Notes: generated by a model not told the origin, from the sequence alone. Positions 1 to 5,792 are shown, numbered from the stretch's first letter. The stretch: 7,485 nt of DNA from JBJXGC01 sp046154545 (GCA_046154545.1 JBJXGC010000099.1:1-7485), one strand, 5' to 3'. Translations and numbers: made by a program.

Positions 1-641
1 GGCGTCCGCTGGAAGACGAAGAGGTGCTTCGCCGTGCGGGCGATGACGGGGATCGACTGCACGCCGCTTGAGCCGGTGCCGATGATGCCGACGCGCTTGC
101 CCGTGAAATCGACGCCTTCGTGCGGCCAGGAGCCGGTGTGGTAGGAGTCGCCCTTGAAGGTGTCCTTGCCCTTGATGTCGGGGACCTGGCCGGCCGAAAG
201 GCAGCCGATGCCAGTGATGAGGAAGCGCGCGGTCACGTGCTCACCCGTGTCCGTGGTCACTTCCCAGAGCTTGTCCGCGTCGTTGTAGTGGGCGGCGCTC
301 ACGCTGGTATTGAGCGTGATGTCCCGGCGGAGGTTGAACCGGTCAGCGACATGGTTGAGGTAGCGCAGGATCTCCGGCTGCTCCGGGTACTTCATGCTCC
401 ACTCCCACTCCTGCATGAGCTGCTTGTCGAAGGAGAAGCAGTACATGTAGGACTCGGAGTCGCAGCGCGCCCCCGGGTAGCGGTTCCAGTACCAGGTGCC
501 GCCCACGCCGTCGCCGCGTTCGAAGACGCGCGTCGACATACCGAGCTTGTCGCGAAGCTTGTAGAGCATGTAGAGCCCGGCGAAACCCGCGCCGATGACG
601 ACCGCATCGACATCTGGCGCCTTGGTGGTGGTGGTGGCCAT
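1..641 (-). CDS. Baeyer-Villiger monooxygenase (flavin-dependent), N-terminal 213 residues, C-terminus off the window
   Basis: Type I flavoprotein monooxygenases of this family use NADPH and O2 to insert oxygen next to a carbonyl, turning ketones into esters or lactones in the cytoplasm. Seen in the sequence: an FAD-binding Rossmann motif GAGFAG (residues 17-22), the BVMO-typical stretch GGTWYWNRYPGARCD (47-61), the fingerprint FxGxxxHxxxWP as FKGDSYHTGSWP (162-173), and the second, NADPH-binding, Rossmann motif GTGSSG (188-193). The start ATG at 641 has an AGGAG Shine-Dalgarno at 650-654, eight bases upstream. The family is usually about 500-600 residues, so more than half of the protein lies beyond position 1. 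It sits 67 bases downstream of the hydrolase gene on the same strand, probably in one operon. The family call is very secure; the substrate (cyclic, linear or aryl ketone) cannot be read from this fragment. Confidence 0.95.
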   Translation of the reverse strand, partial: MATTTTKAPDVDAVVIGAGFAGLYMLYKLRDKLGMSTRVFERGDGVGGTWYWNRYPGARCDSESYMYCFSFDKQLMQEWEWSMKYPEQPEILRYLNHVADRFNLRRDITLNTSVSAAHYNDADKLWEVTTDTGEHVTARFLITGIGCLSAGQVPDIKGKDTFKGDSYHTGSWPHEGVDFTGKRVGIIGTGSSGVQSIPVIARTAKHLFVFQRT

Positions 642-708
642 GTAGTTGTCTCCTTTGAGTCATGGTCCCGGCGGCTGGCCACCGGGTTCGTTCGGGATCG
701 ATGGACGG

Positions 709-1665
709 TCAGGCTACGCCGGCCGGCTGTCGCTTCGTGCTTTCGATGACGCAGGCGCGGACGGCTTTCACCACCTGCTGGATGCCCCGTTCGCTGCCCG
801 GCAGCATGAGGAGCGAGAAGAAGCCGTGCATCTGGCCTTCGTACCGCTTCACGGCCACCGGCACGCCGGCCTCGCTCAGCCGCTTCGCATACGCTTCACC
901 CTCGTCGCAGAGGACATCGTGAGCGGCCGTGAGGACGACCGCCGGTGGGAGTCCAGAAAGGTCCTTCGCGCGCAGGGGCGAGGCGTCGGACTCGCCCCGC
1001 TTGCCGGCCTCGGGCACGTAGTGGTCCCAGAACCAGACCATCGCCTCGCGCGTGAGGAGCGTCTGGTTCTCCGGCGCGACATAAGAGGAGCGCTCGAAGT
1101 CGGCGTCTGTCACCGGGTACACCAGCACCTGGAGCGCGATGGATGGGCCGCTCCGGTCGCGTGCACGGATGGCCATGACGGCGGCGAGGTTCCCGCCGGC
1201 GCTGTCACCCGCCACGATCAGTGGCGCACCCAGCCCCGCGATGTCGCCCATGCGCTTCGCCACCCACTCGAGGGCCGCGTAAGAATCATCGACGGCCACC
1301 GGGTAGCGGTGTTCGGGCGCGAGCCGGTATTCGACCATGGCGACGGCGCAGGAGGTCCGCTCGGCCAGCTTGCGGCCGAGGGTGTCGTATTCGGCGATCG
1401 TCCCGAGTACCCAGCCGCCGCCGTGGTAGTAGACGATCACGCCCTGGGGCGGTTCGAGCGGGACGAGCAAACGGACCGCTATCGAGCCGCCCGTGACCGG
1501 GATGCTGTGCTCTTCGACGCGGGCCATCTCTGGGCCAGGGCCAGCCAGTGCTGCCATGCCCGCACCGAGGGCGCGCGCCTCGGCGGGCGTGCTCTCGTGC
1601 AGCGGTTTGCCGCCAGCGGCGGCCATCTGCTCCAAAAGGGTCCTTGTCGCAAGGTCAAGCGCCAT
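709..1665 (-). CDS. Alpha/beta-hydrolase of the hormone-sensitive-lipase (family IV) esterase group, 318 aa
   Basis: Cytoplasmic carboxylesterase fold that cleaves short- to medium-chain esters. Seen: oxyanion-hole motif HGGGW (81-85), the HSL-family segment YRLAPEHRYP (113-122), nucleophile elbow GDSAGG (153-158) with Ser155, acidic residue Asp250 in AAHDVLCDEG, and catalytic His280 in MHGFF. The complete triad and a length of 318 residues match the family (about 300-320). No signal peptide is visible; the N-terminus is the usual cap-helix region. The ATG at 1665 has AGGAG at 1672-1676, six bases away. A BVMO gene follows on the same strand; BVMO plus esterase pairs are known in ketone degradation, where the esterase cuts the ester or lactone made by the BVMO. 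That role here is inferred from context; the enzyme could also be a general esterase. Family call is secure. Confidence 0.94.
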   Translation of the reverse strand: MALDLATRTLLEQMAAAGGKPLHESTPAEARALGAGMAALAGPGPEMARVEEHSIPVTGGSIAVRLLVPLEPPQGVIVYYHGGGWVLGTIAEYDTLGRKLAERTSCAVAMVEYRLAPEHRYPVAVDDSYAALEWVAKRMGDIAGLGAPLIVAGDSAGGNLAAVMAIRARDRSGPSIALQVLVYPVTDADFERSSYVAPENQTLLTREAMVWFWDHYVPEAGKRGESDASPLRAKDLSGLPPAVVLTAAHDVLCDEGEAYAKRLSEAGVPVAVKRYEGQMHGFFSLLMLPGSERGIQQVVKAVRACVIESTKRQPAGVA

Positions 1666-1711
1666 CGGCCACTCCTAATCGAAACGAAATTTGATTCGAG
1701 CTTCCCAGTGC

Positions 1712-1740
1712 AATCTACTCGACCGGCGTCCGGCCATCAA
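1712..1740 (-). promoter_or_regulatory. Candidate sigma70-type promoter of the hydrolase-BVMO operon
   Basis: On the minus strand, TTGATG (1740-1735; four of six match TTGACA) is followed after exactly 17 bases by TAGATT (1717-1712; four of six match TATAAT). Transcription would begin near 1705, giving a leader of about 40 bases with AGGAG before the hydrolase ATG. The spacing is ideal, but both boxes are imperfect, so this is a moderate call made by eye. Confidence 0.42.
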
Positions 1741-1915
1741 TGTGGCGGGCGGCCGGCCAGTCACCTGAGTTATGTGCGAGAGCCTACGCCGTCCGGCCAG
1801 GGTTCGCCACCACGGTGGGGCCCTTGGCCGAATCCTCCTTCGCCCTTTGTCCCTTTGATCCATTGCGTCCCATCGCTGTCGTGCCACCGCAGAACGCTGC
1901 TCTCCACCCTGCCGG

Positions 1916-1944
1916 TTGGCCCTGCAGGTCGTGGGACGTACGCT
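1916..1944 (+). promoter_or_regulatory. Weak candidate promoter for a leaderless DUF192 transcript
   Basis: TTGGCC (1916-1921) and TACGCT (1939-1944) are 17 bases apart, and the expected start of transcription falls at about 1951, the A of the DUF192 ATG. That would agree with the absence of a clear Shine-Dalgarno in front of that ATG. The -10 box matches consensus at only three positions, so this is speculative. Apart from this and the operon promoter, I see no gene in 1666-1950. Confidence 0.2.
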
Positions 1945-1950
1945 CGTCTC

Positions 1951-2415
1951 ATGGTCTTCGTGCGCGCCTTCTTCGTTTTCATCGCGATGGTCGCCTTTTC
2001 GGTCTGTGGCGAAGACCGGCCGCCCACCCAGCTGCCAACGCGCGAGATCACGGTCGAAGGCAACGGCCGGGTCGAACGGCTCACCGTCGAGCTGGCGACC
2101 ACCTCGGCGCAGCAACAGCAAGGCCTCATGTTCCGCCAGGCGATGCCAGAGGACGCCGGCATGCTCTTCCTCTTCGCGAATGACAGCCGCGGCGGCTTCT
2201 GGATGCGCAACACCTATCTCCCGCTGAGCATCGCCTACCTCGATGCCTCCGGGGTGGTGCTCGAAATCCGCGATGGCAAGCCGCTCGACGACACCGTGCT
2301 CACACCCGGGCAGTCCTACCGGAACGTCCTCGAAGTGAACCAGGGCTGGTTCGACCGGCACGGGTTGGGGGTCGGGTCGGTCGTCCGTATCCCGCCGGAC
2401 GTCGGGGCGCGCTGA
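1951..2415 (+). CDS. DUF192 family protein with N-terminal export or anchor segment, 154 aa
   Basis: Member of the DUF192 family (Pfam PF02643), small conserved proteins that are often secreted and have no settled biochemical role. Seen: a hydrophobic N-terminal segment (residues about 2-18), a short spacer, then the DUF192 core with GLMFR (58-62), MLFLF (71-75), and the hallmark FWMRNTYLPLSIAYLD (83-98). The first cysteine, Cys19, follows AFSV; this is not a good lipobox (Val at -1), so lipoprotein processing is uncertain and a Sec signal or uncleaved anchor is equally possible. The ATG at 1951 is chosen because it places the hydrophobic segment at the very N-terminus; no clear Shine-Dalgarno precedes it. 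The frame stays open far upstream, but that part has no recognisable protein features. It is divergent from the hydrolase operon and convergent with murT. Confidence 0.87.
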   Translation: MVFVRAFFVFIAMVAFSVCGEDRPPTQLPTREITVEGNGRVERLTVELATTSAQQQQGLMFRQAMPEDAGMLFLFANDSRGGFWMRNTYLPLSIAYLDASGVVLEIRDGKPLDDTVLTPGQSYRNVLEVNQGWFDRHGLGVGSVVRIPPDVGAR

Positions 2416-2463
2416 TGGCCCTGTCGGCCGTGACCGCCGAGACGGGCGTCGTCCACCTCACCT

Positions 2464-2501
2464 GTGGCCGCGACGCTCCTGCGTCGCTGGCTTCCGGCCA
2501 C
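2464..2501 (+). terminator. Compound hairpin after the DUF192 gene, possible terminator
   Basis: Inner stem CGACGC/GCGTCG (2471-2476 with 2481-2486, loop TCCT) is perfect, and an outer stem GTGGCC/GGCCAC (2464-2469 with 2496-2501) can close around it with an uneven bulge. It starts 48 bases after the DUF192 stop. There is no T-run, so intrinsic termination is uncertain; in such GC-rich DNA it may work with Rho or not at all. Confidence 0.35.
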
Positions 2502-2539
2502 CTTCCGGAGAGCCCAACGCGGCCCATCGCCGGACCCCA

Positions 2540-2557
2540 GCGGCCGTGGACGGCCGC
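2540..2557 (-). terminator. Perfect hairpin directly after the murT stop, possible terminator
   Basis: Eight-base perfect inverted repeat GCGGCCGT/ACGGCCGC with a two-base centre (GG), beginning three bases past the murT TAG stop. It lies in the 144-base gap between the convergent DUF192 and murT genes. No T-run follows on either strand, and the tiny centre means the top pair or two would open to form a loop. Position makes a 3'-end role likely; termination efficiency is unknown. Confidence 0.38.
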
Positions 2558-2559
2558 GA

Positions 2560-3942
2560 CTACCGCTGGTCGTCCCAGAATCGCGAGACGGCCCCCCGCG
2601 CGCTGAGTTCGGCGCGCAGGCCGAGCATCGCCGTGTAGGTCGGGATGACGAAGACCAGGTCCCCGCGGGCGGTCTCTTCCTGGATCCGGTCCAGCAGGTC
2701 CGCTGGGTGATGCTCGGCGCCCGCTGGGGGCGGCCAGCCCGCGTACTTGAGGCGAAGGGCCATATCCTCGGCCCGGTCGCCCCCGGCCCAGCACCTATCG
2801 ATAACGCCCGCGGCCACCTCGTAGTCCACATCCCAGGTCCAGCTCACGTCCCGGCCGTCGGCGAAGCGGTCGTTCAAGAGCACCGCCACCTTCACGCTCC
2901 CGCCCAGCGTTGGCGCGACCGCGGCGATGAGGCGGAGCACCTGGTTCGCGCCGGCCGGGTTCTTGGCGAGCAACAGCATCAGCCGACGGCCTTCGAATTC
3001 GACCACCTCCTGGCGCCCGAAGGCCGCCCGGACGTCCGCCAGCCCCGCGATGATCGCGCCTTCCGCCACGCCGAGGACCCGGGCGAGGCCGATGGCGGCG
3101 AGGGCGTTGGCGACGTTGTAGAAGCCGGTGAGTGGCATCGACACGCGCCCGAGCCCTGGCACGTCGAAGGCAGAGCCGTCGAGCCGCAATTCGACCGCCG
3201 TCGCCGATGTCGCTGTGGCGGGCCGGGCGCGGGCGCAGCCTGTGCAGCGCCAGAAGCCGATGTGGCCCGCGTAGCGGCGGTCGTAGGCGAAGGAACCGCC
3301 GCAGGCCCGGCACCAACGCGCATCGGTGCCCCCCGCGAATTCGGTCGCGAAGGCCGGGTCATCGACCCCGAACCAGTGCACCGGGCCTTCCCAGCCGAGG
3401 GCCAGTTCGGCTACCGAAGGGTCGTCGGCGTTGAGGACGAGCGTCGCTTCGCGCGGCGTCGCCCCCAGGGCTTCGCGCCACATCGCCGCGACGGTGTCCA
3501 CCTCGCCATAGCGGTCGAGCTGGTCGCGAAAGAGGTTCGTGAAGGCGATGGCGCGCGGCGCGAGAGCCCGGGCGGCGGCCGGTAACGTCGCCTCGTCTAC
3601 TTCGAACAGCCCGATGGTGGCGCCGTCGCGGCGGCCACGCGACAGGACCAGGGTGGAGGCGAGGCCGCGCATCATGTTCGAGCCTTCGCGGTTGTGGAGG
3701 GCGGGCATGCCCGCCGCCGCCAGGATGCTGGCGAGGATCCGGCTGGCCGTCGTCTTGCCGTTCGTCCCCGTGATGAGGGCCGAGCCCGCGCCGAGCCGGG
3801 CGCCCAGGTGGCGCACCACCGCCGGGTCGATGCGCTCGGCCACAAGCCCCGGCAAGGCCGTACCGCCCCCCCGCCGGAGTGCCCGGGAGAGAAGCGCAGC
3901 GGCCCGCCCGGCGGCGACGGCGGCAGCCGTGCGGGCCCTCAC
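2560..3942 (-). CDS. murT: Lipid II isoglutaminyl synthase, Mur-ligase-like subunit MurT, 460 aa
   Basis: MurT with the glutaminase GatD amidates the D-Glu of the peptidoglycan stem peptide on lipid II, in the cytoplasm, using ATP and glutamine. Seen (numbered from the GTG start): N-terminal TALPG segment (28-32), P-loop GTNGKTT (59-65), NLFRDQLDRYGE (136-147), NADDP (171-175), a Cys4 zinc ribbon (Cys211, 214, 233, 236) inserted in the central domain as in other MurT, KNPAGAN (327-333), and the C-terminal DUF1727 region with ADGRDVSWTWDVDYE (361-375), the conserved stretch that supplies the Asp used by GatD's triad. The GTG at 3942 is preferred: the distance from it to TxLPG matches S. aureus MurT (as I recall that sequence), and a purine-rich AGAGGGGGA lies just upstream. 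An ATG at 4062 would add 40 Arg/Gly-rich residues encoded by repeat DNA. No gatD is adjacent, unlike the usual murT-gatD pair. Confidence 0.93.
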   Translation of the reverse strand: MRARTAAAVAAGRAAALLSRALRRGGGTALPGLVAERIDPAVVRHLGARLGAGSALITGTNGKTTASRILASILAAAGMPALHNREGSNMMRGLASTLVLSRGRRDGATIGLFEVDEATLPAAARALAPRAIAFTNLFRDQLDRYGEVDTVAAMWREALGATPREATLVLNADDPSVAELALGWEGPVHWFGVDDPAFATEFAGGTDARWCRACGGSFAYDRRYAGHIGFWRCTGCARARPATATSATAVELRLDGSAFDVPGLGRVSMPLTGFYNVANALAAIGLARVLGVAEGAIIAGLADVRAAFGRQEVVEFEGRRLMLLLAKNPAGANQVLRLIAAVAPTLGGSVKVAVLLNDRFADGRDVSWTWDVDYEVAAGVIDRCWAGGDRAEDMALRLKYAGWPPPAGAEHHPADLLDRIQEETARGDLVFVIPTYTAMLGLRAELSARGAVSRFWDDQR

Positions 3943-3960
3943 CCCCCGTCCCCCTCTCCC
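3933..3960 (+). repeat. Left terminal inverted repeat of the element
   Basis: 28 bases starting GGGCCCTCACCCCCCGTCCC; inverted match of 4427-4454 with a single difference (T at 3949 where the other arm gives G). It contains the murT GTG (complement of 3940-3942) and the purine-rich stretch that would act as its ribosome-binding site. Confidence 0.85.
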
Positions 3961-3986
3961 GACTCGTGCCTCGCGGGGGAGGGGGA
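3949..3986 (-). promoter_or_regulatory. Hairpin covering the murT ribosome-binding region
   Basis: Arms 3949-3961 and 3974-3986 pair over 13 bases with one G-T wobble around a 12-base loop. In murT mRNA the 3' arm contains the AGAGGGGGA stretch that is the only Shine-Dalgarno candidate for the GTG at 3942, so folding would hide it. The pairing is directly visible; a regulatory effect is inferred. Confidence 0.5.
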
Positions 3987-4140
3987 GATGGGTTCCCTCG
4001 TGTGATCGCCTGCGCGGCCCGACGCACCGCACTTCGCTCGCAGGCCGGCGTTTTCCTCCCAACGACCCTCACCCCCTCGCCCACCGCAGTGGGAGGCAGT
4101 GGGCTCCGCCTGGCCGCTGCGGCCCTCACCCCGGCCCTCT

Positions 4141-4302
4141 CCCGCTGCGGCGGGCGAGGGAGTGCGGCGTCCGGAACTCGCCTTTTCATCCCGCGCTCTG
4201 GCCACTGGCCATGCTTGCCTCCCGCTGCGGCGGGCGAGGGAGTACGGCGCTCGGAACTCAACCTTGTTCCGGGCGCGCTCGGGCCAATGGCCATCGTGGC
4301 CT
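4141..4302 (+). repeat. Two tandem units of about 80 bases within the element
   Basis: The 23-base core beginning CCCGCTGCGGCGGGCGAGGG is identical at 4141-4163 and 4221-4243, exactly 80 bases apart. The downstream halves also align (AGTGCGGCG and AGTACGGCG, then CGGAACTC, then TGGCCA shared near 4205 and ATGGCCAT near 4287). A third, more diverged unit begins near 4303. Each core folds as CCCGC/GCGGG with a four-base loop; in the first unit CCCTC/GAGGG extends the stem beyond one mismatch. Confidence 0.75.
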
Positions 4303-4407
4303 CCCGCCGAGGTGGGCGCGGGGGAGACGATTCCTCTCGTATCGCCGGCCGCGCGGCGCGTCACGCGCCTCGCGTGCGGGCCGATGTTCACCGTCCGAAT
4401 GGTGGCT

Positions 4408-4437
4408 CCCCCTCTCCCCGCGCACGGGGAGAGGGGG
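4408..4437. repeat. Perfect 13-bp hairpin at the right end of the element
   Basis: Arms 4408-4420 and 4425-4437 are fully complementary around the loop CGCA; the same loop sequence occurs in the hairpin at 4080-4093. It is the most stable fold of the element and lies just inside the right terminal repeat. On either strand it could block or terminate transcription, but no T-run follows. Confidence 0.8.
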
Positions 4438-4454
4438 CCGGGGGGTGAGGGCCC
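4427..4454 (-). repeat. Right terminal inverted repeat of the element
   Basis: 28 bases that, read on the minus strand, begin GGGCCCTCACCCCCCGGCCC and match 3933-3960 at 27 positions. It marks the outer boundary of the repeat-rich block; the DNA from 4455 on has no further copies of the CCCTCACCCC core. Confidence 0.85.
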
Positions 4455-4627
4455 CACGCCAGGGCGCGCCTCATACCGGGCACAGCGCCATGACCACTCC
4501 GCTGAGGTCGCGGTGCCCGGCCAACTGGCGAAGTGGTGACGTGCTCCGTCCATCCTCCGAGCGTAGCAGGGCGGAGCGATCCGGTCGGTCGCGCGCGAGG
4601 TGCAGAGCGGCCAACGCGCGTTGCCCG

Positions 4628-4633
4628 CATAAT
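4628..4633 (+). promoter_or_regulatory. Candidate -10 box of the SDR gene
   Basis: CATAAT (five of six match TATAAT) is the only AT-rich hexamer in the 214-base stretch 4455-4668 and lies 35 bases before the SDR ATG. No recognisable -35 box sits 16-18 bases upstream. The rest of 4455-4668 holds no gene I can support; an imperfect long stem (GGGCAC 4478-4483 with GTGCCC 4513-4518) is visible. Confidence 0.3.
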
Positions 4634-4668
4634 GCGCGCCGCGCCATCTTTGGCTACGAGGTCCCGCC

Positions 4669-5643
4669 ATGGCATTTACCGTTGATGCAGAGAACTTCCG
4701 ATTCGGACCGGCATTCGCCGAAGGCGTCCGGGGCAAACGTGTCCTTATCACCGGCGCCGGGAAGGACGGTGGCATCGGCCAGGCCTTCGCCCTCGCCGCC
4801 GGGCTGAACGGCGCCGAGGCTGTCGGCGTCCACTTTCATCGCAGCTACACCGATGGCTTCGACCTGGTGGCGAAGCTGCGCGAGGCCGGCGTCTTCGCTT
4901 TCCCCGTGCAAGCCGACGTCACGAACATGGGCGACCTCTGGGCCACCCGCACCTACGTCATCGACCAGATGAGTGGCCATCCGCCGGACCTGGTGATCTG
5001 CAACTCGGGGCTGTCGGAGAAGGGCTACTCCTTCGGCAGGGCGCTGCGGGCGGTGGAGGGCGAGCCGATGGCTGTCCGCCGCGCCCGTGTCCGCCAGCAC
5101 TTTATCGATAACCTCGAAGAATCGCGGCTGGTCCTCGACACGAAGATCGACGGCTTCCTGGCGATGACCCACCTCTGGGCCGGCGAGGCCGTCTACCACG
5201 ACCAGGCCCTCCAGCTGGTCTACGTCTCCTCCCGCCAGGCGATCGACCCAGGCGCCACTGTCCCGGGCTACGCCATCTCGAACTGGGCGGTATTGCAGCT
5301 GCCCAAGGTGCTCGAAGTGAACCTCGGCAAGAGCGCGAACCTCGTCTCCGCCTTCTCCGTGCTTTACCCCTTCGTGCGCACGGGCATGACCGGCGAGTAC
5401 GCCGAGAACGCGAAGGTCTTCGGCCGCTGGCAGCCACGGATGCTCGAGACGCACGAAGCGGCGGAGGCCTTCCTCCAGCTCCTCGCCCGCCCCGCCGCCG
5501 AGATCGCGGGAGGGATGTTCGAAGTGAAGGTGGTCGAAGCGCCGGGCGGCGTCCAGGTGAGCTGGGAGCAGGTGCGGATGGCCGTGGTCGAAGAGCCGCT
5601 CGCCTGGAGCGCGGGGGCGCCGTTGACATATCCGCCGGCCTGA
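4669..5643 (+). CDS. Stand-alone short-chain dehydrogenase/reductase with ketoreductase-like Lys-Ser-Tyr-Asn tetrad, 324 aa
   Basis: NAD(P)-dependent oxidoreductase of the SDR fold; the substrate is not identifiable. Seen: dinucleotide-binding motif TGAGKDGGIG (28-37), ADVT (82-85), ICNSG (110-114, in place of NNAG), Ser188 in YVSSRQA, and Tyr201 in YAISN, 13 residues after Ser188 as usual. The YxxxK lysine is replaced by Asn205, while the position of the upstream catalytic Asn carries Lys159 (in DTKIDGF). This exchanged Lys/Asn arrangement is known from polyketide-synthase and animal fatty-acid-synthase ketoreductase domains, so the protein is likely active, not dead. Distance from NSG to Lys159 is about 47 residues against roughly 24 in FabG, an inserted Arg-rich segment (about 117-155). 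The ATG has GAGGT at 4658-4662, six bases upstream. It is probably monocistronic and ends at a strong hairpin. Confidence 0.9.
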   Translation: MAFTVDAENFRFGPAFAEGVRGKRVLITGAGKDGGIGQAFALAAGLNGAEAVGVHFHRSYTDGFDLVAKLREAGVFAFPVQADVTNMGDLWATRTYVIDQMSGHPPDLVICNSGLSEKGYSFGRALRAVEGEPMAVRRARVRQHFIDNLEESRLVLDTKIDGFLAMTHLWAGEAVYHDQALQLVYVSSRQAIDPGATVPGYAISNWAVLQLPKVLEVNLGKSANLVSAFSVLYPFVRTGMTGEYAENAKVFGRWQPRMLETHEAAEAFLQLLARPAAEIAGGMFEVKVVEAPGGVQVSWEQVRMAVVEEPLAWSAGAPLTYPPA

Positions 5644-5658
5644 GGCGGTGGCGTAGAC

Positions 5659-5670
5659 CAGGCTAGCCTG
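5659..5670. other. Perfect 12-bp palindrome after the SDR gene
   Basis: CAGGCTAGCCTG reads the same on both strands and lies 15 bases after the SDR stop codon. It could be a protein-binding site or the start of a weak 3' fold. The remainder of 5644-5759 shows no gene. Confidence 0.3.
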
Positions 5671-5759
5671 TGTCGAGAAGGTCCCGGGGGACTGGACGAA
5701 CGGCATCGACCTCGGCGAACAGCCGCGCTGGGGGTAGCCGGGGCGCCGCGGGCGACAAG

Positions 5760-5792
5760 GCAAATGGCCCGGCGGTTAGCCGGGCCATTTGC
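5760..5792. terminator. Bidirectional hairpin terminator between SDR and padR
   Basis: Arms 5760-5773 (GCAAATGGCCCGGC) and 5779-5792 are perfectly complementary over 14 bases around the loop GGTTA. The stem has A's at its foot on one side and T's on the other, so transcripts of both strands end in a short U-tract inside the stem base. It lies 117 bases after the SDR stop and 27 bases past the padR stop, exactly between two convergent genes. It is the strongest terminator-like structure in the window. Confidence 0.8.

Larger units (their letters stand above)
3933..4454. repeat. Palindromic repeat element with 28-bp terminal inverted repeats, about 520 bp
   Basis: The ends 3933-3960 and 4427-4454 are inverted copies matching at 27 of 28 positions. 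Between them are about six hairpins spaced by roughly 40-85 bases: near 3949-3986, 4080-4093, 4135-4160, 4218-4240, 4303-4316 and 4408-4437. The decamer CCCTCACCCC occurs three times direct (3936, 4066, 4123) and once inverted (4442-4451). Spacers are related: about 3992-4055 resembles 4331-4392, and two 80-base units repeat in tandem. No transposase or convincing protein is encoded, and I see no target duplication next to the ends (CGTGC left, CACGC right). It resembles non-autonomous MITE-like or REP-like clusters common in GC-rich genomes; the family is unknown to me. The left end overlaps the first codons of murT. Confidence 0.8.

Noticed and set aside
646..2415. 589-residue open frame on the plus strand
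   Set aside because: Its first 435 residues lie antisense to the clearly real hydrolase and the intergenic region and show no domain; only the last 154 residues, from the ATG at 1951, form the DUF192 gene.
2464..3585. 373-residue plus-strand frame antisense to murT
   Set aside because: Composition is that of a GC-rich shadow frame, with no recognisable motif; murT on the other strand has every family motif.
3943..4062. Longer MurT starting at the ATG at 4062
   Set aside because: The extra 40 residues are translated repeat sequence, and the GTG at 3942 gives the N-terminal length expected for the family.
3933..4454. CRISPR array
   Set aside because: The repeated palindromes vary in sequence and spacing, the spacers resemble each other, and no cas gene is present.
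3933..4454. Insertion sequence
   Set aside because: Terminal inverted repeats are present, but there is no transposase frame and no visible target-site duplication; kept only as a non-autonomous repeat element.
4455..4668. tRNA or small RNA gene in the gap before the SDR
   Set aside because: Only an imperfect stem (4478-4518) is visible; there is no cloverleaf, no conserved T-arm sequence and no terminator.
3539..4807. 422-residue plus-strand frame across the repeat element
   Set aside because: Arg/Pro/Ser-rich low-complexity translation of repeat DNA that runs into murT on one side and the SDR gene on the other; no ribosome-binding site or domain.
4669..5643. Inactive SDR because the YxxxK lysine is missing
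   Set aside because: The lysine reappears at the usual Asn position (Lys159), the known swapped arrangement of synthase ketoreductase domains, so loss of activity is not the best reading.
4654..5763. 369-residue minus-strand frame opposite the SDR gene
   Set aside because: A shadow of the SDR coding sequence; no motif, and it would run through the SDR start and its ribosome-binding site.
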